This document shows, in pieces, positions 1 through 5,676 of a stretch of DNA of 6,605 bases (position 1 is the stretch's first letter; each line of letters opens with the position of its first letter). The DNA is from Opitutales bacterium UBA7389 (GTDB lineage Bacteria; Verrucomicrobiota; Verrucomicrobiia; Opitutales; Opitutaceae). The position numbers and the translations under genes are program-made. The stretch covers positions 1-6,605 of the forward strand of contig DKNL01000060.1 of NCBI GenBank assembly GCA_002474325.1. Direction: 5' to 3'. The notes below the pieces were generated by a model. It was given only the letters and a program-made list of their open reading frames with translations, ran no database searches and had not been told where the DNA came from.

Positions 1-2
1 CG

Positions 3-92
3 GCAGAATTCAAAACCGAATTGACATCGAGCGGCAACTCATCGTCCAATTTCCGAGTTGATCTAGTAACCTTAGCAAAATCCATTTTATGA
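3..92 (+). CDS. Possible 3' end of an unidentified upstream gene (partial)
   Basis: This frame is open from the window edge for 29 codons and ends in TGA at 90-92. It overlaps the ATG of the next gene in an ATGA arrangement, which is typical of translationally coupled genes. The visible tail ends in residues FRVDLVTLAKSIL. I do not recognise a family from so short a tail. A 29-codon open stretch is common by chance, so the main support is the exact stop/start overlap and the lack of any Shine-Dalgarno sequence in front of the next gene. The alternative is that this is untranslated promoter DNA, since a perfect TTGACA lies inside it. Confidence 0.3.
   Translation, partial: AEFKTELTSSGNSSSNFRVDLVTLAKSIL
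21..50 (+). promoter_or_regulatory. Weak candidate sigma-70-type promoter for the cytochrome b562 gene
   Basis: A perfect -35 hexamer TTGACA (21-26) is followed after 18 bases by TCCAAT (45-50), which matches the -10 consensus at only four of six positions. It lies about 40 bases upstream of the ATG. The match is weak and competes with the view that this stretch is the end of an upstream coding region. Confidence 0.25.
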
Positions 93-535
93 AAAAACGA
101 TCCCTTATTGTTACCTTGGCCTTGGCGATAGCCTCGCTGCCTTCTATCCAAGCCGCTTCCCATGAAGGCGGTGACCACGATCACACTGCACTCGAAGATC
201 AAATGAGCGCAATGAACAAGGCTTGGCGCTCAATTCGGCGTCAGATCAAAGATCCAGCCAAGAACGACTCAACTCTCGAGTTCATGGCGAAAGTCAAAAA
301 AGCTGCTCAAAAGTCGGTTGATATGACCCCCATCCTCGCCAAAGAGATGTCGGGAGCGGAAAAGAAAAAATTTATGGCCGGCTACCAGAAGGCGATGAAA
401 AACACTGTCGGGTTGATTGGCGATTTGGAAGCTGCTTTGAAAGCGGGAGATAACGTGAAAGCAGAAGAAATCGTAGGAAAGATCAACGACGCCCGCAAGC
501 ACGGTCACGACAAGTATAAGCCCGAGGACGATTAG
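89..535 (+). CDS. Exported cytochrome b562-family haem protein
   Basis: The protein has 148 residues. A signal peptide (basic KKR, then a hydrophobic stretch to about residue 20) probably ends at residue 22 or 23, so it should act in the periplasm. The mature part resembles E. coli cytochrome b562, a four-helix bundle that holds haem b non-covalently between Met7 and His102. Here LEDQM places Met39 at the Met7 position (LEDNM in E. coli), and the C-terminal ARKHGHDKYK places His140 at the His102 position (TRNAYHQKYR). Both axial ligands are therefore kept. There is no CxxCH, so no c-type attachment is expected. The mature N-terminus has a His/Asp-rich patch (HEGGDHDH, residues 25-32) that could bind metal; that is inference. 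Electron transfer is the usual proposed role, but the physiological partner of this family is generally unclear. No Shine-Dalgarno is seen; the start is chosen because the signal peptide begins there. A terminator follows, so the gene probably ends its transcript. Confidence 0.83.
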   Translation: MKKRSLIVTLALAIASLPSIQAASHEGGDHDHTALEDQMSAMNKAWRSIRRQIKDPAKNDSTLEFMAKVKKAAQKSVDMTPILAKEMSGAEKKKFMAGYQKAMKNTVGLIGDLEAALKAGDNVKAEEIVGKINDARKHGHDKYKPEDD

Positions 536-569
536 TCTGGGGTTGATTACTTGGATACAATAATTTTCG

Positions 570-596
570 GCCTGCCCATAAAGGGCAGGCTTTTTT
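570..596 (+). terminator. Intrinsic (rho-independent) terminator after the cytochrome b562 gene
   Basis: A perfect 8-bp stem GCCTGCCC (570-577) / GGGCAGGC (583-590) with a 5-base loop ATAAA is followed at once by six T residues and then ATTT. It lies 35 bases past the stop codon. It separates the cytochrome gene from the LarA-family gene and implies that the latter has its own promoter within the short remaining gap. Confidence 0.93.
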
Positions 597-635
597 ATTT
601 CCAAATACTCTAGGCTCCCGTATTTTTTCGGCTTA

Positions 636-1898
636 ATGTCTATGCAGATCCCTTACGGTGAAAGTCACATCGAGCTCGATCTCGACAGCGTGAATGCTAC
701 GATCGTCGAACCACGCTTCATTAGGGGGTTGGCAGACGAGCAATCCGGATTTAAAGTGGCCTGCTCCAGTCCTATCGGATCGCCCCCCTTGTCTGAGGTT
801 GTACAGCCCACGGATCGATTGGCGGTGTGCATTCCGGATGCCACTCGCCCATTCCCGAGCGACAGAGTGTTGTCATGGCTTTTCGAGTACTTATCCTACA
901 TTCCGAATAAAAACGTGGTAATTATCAATGGAACGGGTTCGCATCGGGGAAACTCTCCGAAAGAGCTCGAGCGAATGGTGGGAAGCGAGATTTACGAAAA
1001 CTATCGCATTTTGAATCACGATGCCCACGACCCGAACACCCTGGAACATGTTGGAGATTCCCGATTCGGATATCCCGTATATCTGAACCGTGAATACGTT
1101 GAGGCTGATAGGCGAATATTGTTAGGATTTATCGAACCTCATTTCATGGCGGGATTCTCGGGGGGCTACAAGGCCGCCTTTCCTGGAGTGGCCGGTATTG
1201 ACTCGATCATGCGATATCACAGCGCCGGAGTTATTGGCGATCCCTTGAGCACTTGGGGAAATTTGCGGAATAACCCAACGCAGGAGCATGTGCGAGCGGG
1301 TGGACAAAGCATAGAAGCGGACTTCTTAGTCAACGTGACGCTGAACCGAGACCGGGAAATCACGCGCTACTTTTGTGGCCATCCGATTGAGGCCCACGAG
1401 GCGGGTTGCTCCTATGTCAGGGGAAGCGCAATGGTTGGCTGCCAGGAGACATTTCCAATTGTGGTGACCAGCAACAATGGATTCCCTTTGGATCAAAATC
1501 TCTATCAAGCTGTCAAGGGAATGTCGGCTGCGGCCCAAATCGTGAAAGAGGGAGGTCTGATTCTCTTAGCTTCCGAGTGCCGTGACGGATTTCCAGAACA
1601 TGGGAACTACCGCAAAATGTTGTTCGAGTACGATTCTCCCGATGCCTTGCTTAAAGCGATTCACGAACCCGGTTTCTCGGTTTTCGATCAATGGCAAGTA
1701 CAGTTGCAGGCACTGATTTGCCAAAAAGCCCGCGTAGGAGTTCAATCATCAATAGATGCGGAGTCGTTACGTCGGGCTCATTTGATACCAGTGGAATCGA
1801 TCAATGAGGCCTTGCAGGCCGAGTTAAATCGAATTGGCAGGGATGCACCAGTCGCGGTATTACCTGAAGGCCCGGTCACCGTTCCCTATTTGCTATAG
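636..1898 (+). CDS. LarA-family nickel-pincer nucleotide-dependent racemase/epimerase
   Basis: The protein has 420 residues, the usual length for the LarA (lactate racemase, DUF2088) family. These cytoplasmic enzymes racemise or epimerise 2-hydroxy acids using a nickel-pincer nucleotide (NPN) bound to a lysine. The characteristic motifs are present in order: DATRP (Asp68, Arg71), GTGSHR (His103), NHD (127-129), EPHFMAGFSGGYKAAFPG with His169 and the cofactor-attaching Lys179, His195 in MRYHS, YQAVK (Gln291, Lys294) and Trp353. By spacing these match LarA H108, H174, K184, H200, Q295, K298 and W358, so the enzyme should be active. The substrate cannot be read from sequence: lactate, malate, phenyllactate, gluconate-type and other specificities all occur in the superfamily. 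The cofactor-making larB, larC and larE genes are not in this window and must lie elsewhere. A second in-frame ATG at 642 is an equally possible start; neither has a Shine-Dalgarno. An 88-base gap separates it from the next gene. Confidence 0.92.
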   Translation: MSMQIPYGESHIELDLDSVNATIVEPRFIRGLADEQSGFKVACSSPIGSPPLSEVVQPTDRLAVCIPDATRPFPSDRVLSWLFEYLSYIPNKNVVIINGTGSHRGNSPKELERMVGSEIYENYRILNHDAHDPNTLEHVGDSRFGYPVYLNREYVEADRRILLGFIEPHFMAGFSGGYKAAFPGVAGIDSIMRYHSAGVIGDPLSTWGNLRNNPTQEHVRAGGQSIEADFLVNVTLNRDREITRYFCGHPIEAHEAGCSYVRGSAMVGCQETFPIVVTSNNGFPLDQNLYQAVKGMSAAAQIVKEGGLILLASECRDGFPEHGNYRKMLFEYDSPDALLKAIHEPGFSVFDQWQVQLQALICQKARVGVQSSIDAESLRRAHLIPVESINEALQAELNRIGRDAPVAVLPEGPVTVPYLL

Positions 1899-1986
1899 AG
1901 CGTCATTTATAGCTTGGTGAAACCAGATAATTGCTCATTCTTTAGCCATACCCTTAACCTGAAAACCCGCTCTGGGGACGTTTAAT

Positions 1987-2751
1987 ATGAAATTCTTTCG
2001 TAGCTTATTATTACCACTAGCCCTTCTATCAGCTCTGACATTGGTTGGTGCGGAAGACGGTCCCGTATTCGAAATGCGGACTTATTACGCCAATGAAGGT
2101 AAGCTAGATGATCTCCTAACCCGTTTTCGGGACCACACGGTGGCTCTGTTCGAAAAGTATGGCATGGAAAACGTCGGTTACTTCGTGCCGGCAGAAAACC
2201 CGAACAACGTCCTCGTTTACTTCCTTTCCTATCCGAGCCGTGATTCTAGAAAAGCCTCATGGAAAGGCTTCGTTTCGGATCCTGATTGGAAGGAGGCATT
2301 TGCCGCTTCGAAGGTGAATGGAAAACTCGTGGCTAAAGTCGAAAGCAAATTCCTGACCTTGACCGATTACTCGCCTAAACTGCGAATCAAGAAATCAAAA
2401 AAACCTCGTATGTTCGAATTGCGGACCTACACGACTGCGGAAGGAATGCTCCCCCATCTGGATTATCGGTTCGCCAACGATACGATAGGGATTTTCGATA
2501 AGCACGGCATGACTAATGTCGCTTACTGGCATCCGATGTCTGATCATGATGAACACGGGAAAACCTTGATTTATCTGTTGGCGTACAAGGACGCTGCGGT
2601 GCACGAGAAAGCCTGGGCTGGATTCCGAGCCGATCCAGAATGGAAAAAAGCTGCGGCTAGATCCAAAGAGCGAGCTGGAGGCGGACTCTTGGTAAAAAAT
2701 GGCGTTCAATCCCAGATGCTCAAGTCGGTAGATTTTTCGCCTATGCGGTGA
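1987..2751 (+). CDS. Secreted protein with two tandem NIPSNAP domains
   Basis: The protein has 254 residues. A short signal peptide (MKFFRS then a Leu-rich core) ends near Val-Gly-Ala22, so it is probably exported. The rest is two copies of a roughly 105-residue alpha/beta-barrel NIPSNAP domain. Copy one, about residues 27-129, starts FEMRTYYANEGKL; copy two, about 141-251, starts FELRTYTTAEGML. Both copies share a F(E/D)K(Y/H)GM(E/T)NV(G/A)Y segment, a VYFLSY/IYLLAY strand, a (S/A)W(K/A)GF tract followed by DP(D/E)WK, and a final L(T/K)..D(Y/F)SP. This points to internal duplication giving a pseudo-dimeric ferredoxin-like fold. NIPSNAP proteins have no settled catalytic role, and no catalytic residue can be assigned here. 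The start is supported by the signal peptide. A GGGGA lies 10 bases before the ATG (1975-1979) and may act as a weak ribosome-binding site. A GC-rich hairpin without a T-tract follows the stop. Confidence 0.9.
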   Translation: MKFFRSLLLPLALLSALTLVGAEDGPVFEMRTYYANEGKLDDLLTRFRDHTVALFEKYGMENVGYFVPAENPNNVLVYFLSYPSRDSRKASWKGFVSDPDWKEAFAASKVNGKLVAKVESKFLTLTDYSPKLRIKKSKKPRMFELRTYTTAEGMLPHLDYRFANDTIGIFDKHGMTNVAYWHPMSDHDEHGKTLIYLLAYKDAAVHEKAWAGFRADPEWKKAAARSKERAGGGLLVKNGVQSQMLKSVDFSPMR

Positions 2752-2761
2752 TTTGCTGGTT

Positions 2762-2780
2762 GGGGAGTGTAGGATTCCCC
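2762..2780 (+). terminator. Hairpin after the NIPSNAP gene, possible weak terminator
   Basis: GGGGAGT (2762-2768) pairs with ATTCCCC (2774-2780), including one G-T pair, around a 5-base loop. It starts 10 bases after the stop codon. The following bases, GTATTCAATAAAC, form no T-tract, so it may be an mRNA 3'-end stabiliser or a poor terminator rather than a strong intrinsic one. Confidence 0.35.
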
Positions 2781-2833
2781 GTATTCAATAAACGTGTGCC
2801 AACCCCTGTTGGAATATTTCACAAGTTAGCGAC

Positions 2834-3970
2834 ATTCTAGTCACCTGTCCTAAAGCCTGTGCTGGTTATTTGAGCGAGGAGCTGGAGGAGTTAGGCTACC
2901 CAGTCGTCCGAGTTGCACCCGCTGGCGTTTTTGCCAAGGGATCGGTAAATGACTGTATGCGGCTCAATCTGCAATTGCGAATGGGGCTTAGAGTGCTCTG
3001 GAAGATTGCGGATTTTGAAGCTATGGACGGCCAGCAGTTGTATAAACAGGCGGTCAGGATACCATGGGAAGCCTATGTTCCGGCCGATGGATACGTTTCA
3101 ATCGGTTCATCGGTAAGAAACGATACCATTCGGAATACCAAGTTCGCTGGATTGCGTTTGAAAGACGCTTTGGTGGACAGGATTAGAGAAAAAAAGGGGA
3201 GGCGTCCGGATACCGGGAACGACTCTGATAAAGCCAAGCTTTTCCTCTATTGGAGGGATGAAGAAGTTAATATTTATTTGGATACGTCGGGGGTACCGCT
3301 TAGCAATCGCGGCTATCGGGTAAGCCCTGGTAAGGCGCCGATGCGAGAGAATCTCGCGGCTGCCGTTTTGAAGGCTGCTCGCTGGCATCCGGGCCTTTCG
3401 CTCGTCAATCCCATGTGTGGAAGCGGAACGTTGTCCATAGAGGCGGCGATCCAGGCATCGGGGAGGCCTGCCGGCCGGTTGCGCGAGAACTTTGGGTTTA
3501 TGCATCTGGTAGGCTATCGACCTGAGGAATTCGAGGCTATCAAGATGGAATTGGATATGGGAAAAGCCCTTGTCGCTTCGGCTCCGATTATCGCTACAGA
3601 TCAGGATCCGGAAGCGATCGAAGCTGCTCGTCGAAATGCGGAGCTTGCCGGCGTGGCTGATCTAATTGAGTTCGAGGTATGCGACTTTCGCCAAACCAAG
3701 GTGCCTGATGATCCAGGCGTGGTTATTTTGAATCCGGAATATGGCGACCGGATGGGCGAGGAGAAGAAACTTCTTCCTGTTTACCAAGCAATAGGGGACT
3801 TTTTTAAGAAGCAGTGTCCGGGTTATTGGGGTTATGTATTCACGGGCAACCGCTCTCTCGGAAAGCGAATTGGACTCAAGACCACAAGAAAGATCGAGTT
3901 CTACAATGGCCCCATTGAGTGTAGGCTGTTTGAATACGAGCTTTATTCGGGCTCACGAAATCCAAGGTAG
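2834..3970 (+). CDS. THUMP-type SAM-dependent RNA methyltransferase (RlmL N-domain / YpsC / TrmN type)
   Basis: The likely role is N2-methylation of a guanosine in 23S rRNA or tRNA, in the cytoplasm. Residues are numbered from the TTG at 2870 (366 residues). An N-terminal ferredoxin-like/THUMP region covers roughly residues 1-140. It ends in a DTSGVPLSNRGYR segment (138-150) closely matching the DSSG..LHKRGYR of B. subtilis YpsC. The Rossmann methyltransferase follows, with SAM-binding motif I NPMCGSGT (180-187), an acidic motif ATDQDPEAI (242-250) and motif IV NPEYGDRMGE (288-297). Family members normally read NPPYG at motif IV, so the second proline is replaced by Glu290. No RlmK-like C-terminal half is present, so this is the short form. 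The conserved family opening (ILVTCPK...YLSEELEELGY) reaches about 12 codons upstream of TTG 2870. I therefore place the start at the ATT at 2834 (378 residues), with ATT 2816 and TTG 2870 as alternatives. The frame is closed by TAA at 2789-2791 and contains no ATG or GTG between there and 2870. Confidence 0.88.
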   Translation: MLVTCPKACAGYLSEELEELGYPVVRVAPAGVFAKGSVNDCMRLNLQLRMGLRVLWKIADFEAMDGQQLYKQAVRIPWEAYVPADGYVSIGSSVRNDTIRNTKFAGLRLKDALVDRIREKKGRRPDTGNDSDKAKLFLYWRDEEVNIYLDTSGVPLSNRGYRVSPGKAPMRENLAAAVLKAARWHPGLSLVNPMCGSGTLSIEAAIQASGRPAGRLRENFGFMHLVGYRPEEFEAIKMELDMGKALVASAPIIATDQDPEAIEAARRNAELAGVADLIEFEVCDFRQTKVPDDPGVVILNPEYGDRMGEEKKLLPVYQAIGDFFKKQCPGYWGYVFTGNRSLGKRIGLKTTRKIEFYNGPIECRLFEYELYSGSRNPR

Positions 3971-3994
3971 GTGAGGTTACGATAGTCCATTGAT

Positions 3995-4000
3995 AGGAGG
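3995..4000 (+). promoter_or_regulatory. Strong Shine-Dalgarno AGGAGG before the small leader ORF
   Basis: AGGAGG lies 5 bases upstream of the ATG at 4006. It is the only canonical Shine-Dalgarno at a start in the window. It sits in the loop of an imperfect hairpin (3987-3994 with 4003-4009, one bulged T) whose right arm contains the ATG, so start-codon access could be structure-dependent. Confidence 0.45.
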
Positions 4001-4005
4001 TCATC

Positions 4006-4203
4006 ATGGGCTTTAAAGATAGAGACAGGCCGAGACTGGAGGTTTCCGGATTTGCAGGAGCCCTTTGGGCGAGAGTTCACTGGGCATGTTTAGCGGGAAA
4101 TCGATGGTTTGCCAGCCAAGTAACCTATTCATTGGAGCGTTTTCCGCTGGAAATCAATGGAACGCTCTCTCACACTTTTCTTCTTAATTTTATCTCGGGA
4201 TAG
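4006..4203 (+). CDS. Possible small leader ORF upstream of metY, function unknown
   Basis: The frame encodes 65 residues, beginning MGFKDRDRPR and ending NFISG. In its favour it has an optimal Shine-Dalgarno spacing in a window where other genes lack one. Against it, the composition is unremarkable (several Trp, Phe and Arg), I recognise no domain or signal peptide, and it runs straight through the inverted repeats of the leader, including the hairpin at 4134-4168. It ends 31 bases before the metY ATG. It contains no run of Met or Cys codons that would mark a classic attenuator peptide for sulfur amino acids. It could be a real small protein, a regulatory upstream ORF, or a chance frame over a structured RNA. 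Confidence 0.3.
   Translation: MGFKDRDRPRLEVSGFAGALWARVHWACLAGNRWFASQVTYSLERFPLEINGTLSHTFLLNFISG
4134..4168 (+). promoter_or_regulatory. Hairpin in the metY leader, possible attenuator or expression platform
   Basis: GAGCGTT (4135-4141) and AACGCTC (4161-4167) are perfectly complementary, and a G-T pair at 4134/4168 may extend the stem. An alternative register adds TTCC (4142-4145) with GGAA (4159-4162) around a 2-base bulge, and an inner hairpin TTTCC-GCT-GGAAA (4141-4153) competes with it. A pyrimidine-rich run (TCTCACACTTTTCTTCTTAA) follows but has no uninterrupted T-tract, so simple intrinsic termination is uncertain. It ends about 67 bases before the metY start. Confidence 0.45.
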
Positions 4204-4234
4204 AACCGAAAATTCTCTAACCACTACTTGCACT

Positions 4235-5518
4235 ATGAAACTCGAAACGAAATGCCTCCATGCCGGTCAAGCGTCGGACCCAACCACTAATTCACGTGCC
4301 GTGCCGGTCTACCGCACATCTTCTTACGTTTTCAACGACACCGAGCACGCAGCCAACCTTTTCGCGCTGAAAGAATTGGGGAACATCTACTCTCGAATTA
4401 TGAATCCGACTCAGGACGTTCTCGAGCAACGCGTGGCTCAGTTGGAGGGCGGAGCGGCTGCCTTGGCTTTGTCTTCAGGCACGAGCGCCATTTTCTATTC
4501 GATCATCAATATCGCGAAGGCGGGGGACAATATCGTTTCGGCGAATAACCTCTACGGAGGTACGTATACGCAATTTAATGACATTCTTCCAGACTTAGGG
4601 ATTACCGTGAAATTCGTTGATCCGAATGAGCCTTCCAACTTCGCCGAGGCGATCGACGAAAATACCAAGGCGCTTTTCTGCGAGACGGTCAGCAATCCAG
4701 GATTGGATATCGCGGATTTGGAAGGTATCGCCAAAATCGCTCATGAAAATGGCCTGCCGCTTATTGTAGACTCCACATTCTCTACGCCTTATTTGACGCG
4801 TCCGATCGAGTTCGGAGCTGATATTGTTGTGCATTCGTTGACCAAATGGTTTGGCGGCCATGGAACGGGCATTGGCGGAGTGGTGGTTGATTCCGGCAAA
4901 TTCAATTGGGCAAACGGGAAATTCGCCCTCTATGACGAGCCAGACTCTTCTTATCACGGCTTGCGTTGGGGTCACGATCTGCCCGAACCACTGGCGCCGC
5001 TTGCCTTTATTTTGAGAATGCGAACAGTTCCCTTGCGTAACTTAGGCGCCTGCTTGTCCCCGGATAACGCTTGGATATTCTTGCAAGGTATTGAGACGCT
5101 GCCTCTTCGTATGGAACGCCACTGCTCTAATGCTAAGGCAGTTGCGGAGCATCTGAGCGGCAAGGCCGGAATCGAATGGGTCCGATATCCGGGTCTTAAT
5201 GACGAGAAAAGCGGCACTCTGGCCGATAAGTATCTAGATGGTAAAGGAGGGGCTATGGTGATCTTCGGAATCAAAGGCGGGGCCGATGCAGGGTCGAAGT
5301 TCATTGATTCGCTAGAGCTGTTTAGCCATTTAGCCAATGTCGGTGACGCCAAAAGCTTGGCTATTCACCCGGCGACGACTACTCATAGTCAGCTTTCTGA
5401 GGAAGCGCAGCGGGCCGGGGGAATTGCTCCTGAGCTCGTTCGTTTGTCGGTCGGAATCGAACACATGGACGATATCCTAGCCGACATCGATCAAGCCTTG
5501 GAAAAAGCCCTAGCGTAA
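4235..5518 (+). CDS. metY: O-acetylhomoserine sulfhydrylase (O-acetylhomoserine aminocarboxypropyltransferase)
   Basis: This PLP enzyme makes L-homocysteine and acetate from O-acetyl-L-homoserine and sulfide, the direct sulfhydrylation route to methionine, in the cytoplasm. The protein has 427 residues, normal for MetY. It opens with KCLHAG (6-11) and shows the Cys/Met-metabolism PLP-family motifs: YSRIMNPT (52-59), SSGTSAI (80-86), NLYGGTY (105-111), VDSTFSTPY (178-186) with PLP-ring Asp179, and HSLTKWFGGHG with Schiff-base Lys204. The C-terminus carries RLSVGIEH with substrate-carboxylate Arg403. The MetY-specific insertion after the lysine (about 221-245, with FALYDEP and SYHGLRW) separates it from cystathionine gamma-synthase, MetZ and cystathionine lyases. 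The ATG at 4235 matches the family N-terminus; an upstream in-frame ATG at 4157 would add 26 non-conserved residues through the leader hairpin and is unlikely. The partner metX (homoserine acetyltransferase) is not adjacent. Confidence 0.95.
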   Translation: MKLETKCLHAGQASDPTTNSRAVPVYRTSSYVFNDTEHAANLFALKELGNIYSRIMNPTQDVLEQRVAQLEGGAAALALSSGTSAIFYSIINIAKAGDNIVSANNLYGGTYTQFNDILPDLGITVKFVDPNEPSNFAEAIDENTKALFCETVSNPGLDIADLEGIAKIAHENGLPLIVDSTFSTPYLTRPIEFGADIVVHSLTKWFGGHGTGIGGVVVDSGKFNWANGKFALYDEPDSSYHGLRWGHDLPEPLAPLAFILRMRTVPLRNLGACLSPDNAWIFLQGIETLPLRMERHCSNAKAVAEHLSGKAGIEWVRYPGLNDEKSGTLADKYLDGKGGAMVIFGIKGGADAGSKFIDSLELFSHLANVGDAKSLAIHPATTTHSQLSEEAQRAGGIAPELVRLSVGIEHMDDILADIDQALEKALA

Positions 5519-5546
5519 GCGGAGCTTCAGATTGTGTAATAAGTTA

Positions 5547-5569
5547 GAGAGGGCTCGCTGAGCCCCCTC
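5547..5569 (+). terminator. GC-rich hairpin after metY, possible terminator
   Basis: GGGCTC (5551-5556) and GAGCCC (5560-5565) form a 6-bp stem around GCT. After one mismatch a further GAG/CTC (5547-5549 with 5567-5569) extends it. It begins 28 bases past the metY stop. The tail, CAAATATTCTCAATT, is AT-rich but has no T-run, so termination efficiency is uncertain. Confidence 0.5.
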
Positions 5570-5616
5570 CAAATATTCTCAATTAGCGGCAGCTGTGGAC
5601 TCCCGTCTAAAGCTCA

Positions 5617-5645
5617 TTGATCGTACCTTTTGGTCTTCGTAATAT
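5617..5645 (+). promoter_or_regulatory. Candidate promoter for the nucleoside permease gene
   Basis: TTGATC (5617-5622) and TAATAT (5640-5645) are separated by exactly 17 bases, each matching the sigma-70 consensus at about four of six positions. A start site near 5652 would give an 80-base leader containing the dyad at 5662-5676. The match is weak. A better -35 hexamer, TTGACA at 5712-5717, lies too close to the ATG at 5734 to serve this gene with normal spacing. Confidence 0.3.
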
Positions 5646-5661
5646 GGGTTTCTTTGCTCAC

Positions 5662-5676
5662 CTAGATACGATCTAG
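5662..5676. promoter_or_regulatory. Perfect dyad CTAGAT-ACG-ATCTAG, operator-like
   Basis: Two perfect 6-base half-sites are separated by 3 bases, about 17 bases downstream of a candidate -10 and 58 bases before the permease ATG. The size and position fit an operator for a dimeric repressor. The overlapping pair ATACG (5666-5670) / CGTAT (5681-5685) and the direct repeat CTGCAT (5693-5698, 5702-5707) lie next to it. No regulator gene is in view, so its ligand is unknown. Confidence 0.35.

Larger units (their letters stand above)
3971..4234 (+). promoter_or_regulatory. Candidate structured leader RNA of metY
   Basis: This 264-base gap between the methyltransferase and metY holds nested inverted repeats. 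A long-range 7-bp helix AGGTTAC (3974-3980) / GTAACCT (4120-4126) encloses a hairpin at 3987-4009, a helix GGTTTCC (4041-4047) / GGAAATC (4096-4102) with one G-T pair, and a small GCCC-TTT-GGGC hairpin (4060-4070). The closing helix is followed eight bases later by the hairpin at 4134-4168. An enclosed domain followed by a hairpin ahead of a biosynthetic gene resembles an aptamer plus expression platform. I could not match it to a known SAM, SAH or cobalamin riboswitch. The transcript start is unknown and short complementary segments arise by chance, so this remains a hypothesis. Confidence 0.35.

Noticed and set aside
269..604. Minus-strand frame opposite the cytochrome gene
   Set aside because: It is antisense to a recognised gene, crosses the terminator hairpin and resembles no protein family I know.
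1926..1931. GATAAT as a -10 box for the NIPSNAP gene
   Set aside because: It matches five of six bases, but the hexamer 17 bases upstream (TCATTT) is a poor -35, so it is not listed as a promoter.
3107..3505. Minus-strand 132-codon frame opposite the methyltransferase
   Set aside because: It is antisense to the conserved THUMP/Rossmann coding sequence and shows no family features.
4157..4234. Upstream in-frame ATG giving metY an extra 26 residues
   Set aside because: The extension is not part of the family N-terminus, which begins at KLETKCLHAG, and the codon lies inside the leader hairpin with no ribosome-binding site.
3971..4234. Known SAM-I, SAM-II, SAH or cobalamin riboswitch before metY
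   Set aside because: I looked for their conserved cores and found only short, out-of-order resemblances, so I report an unclassified candidate instead.
4595..5352. Two minus-strand frames of 126 codons opposite metY
   Set aside because: Both are antisense shadows of a well-conserved coding region, with no recognisable domains or start signals.
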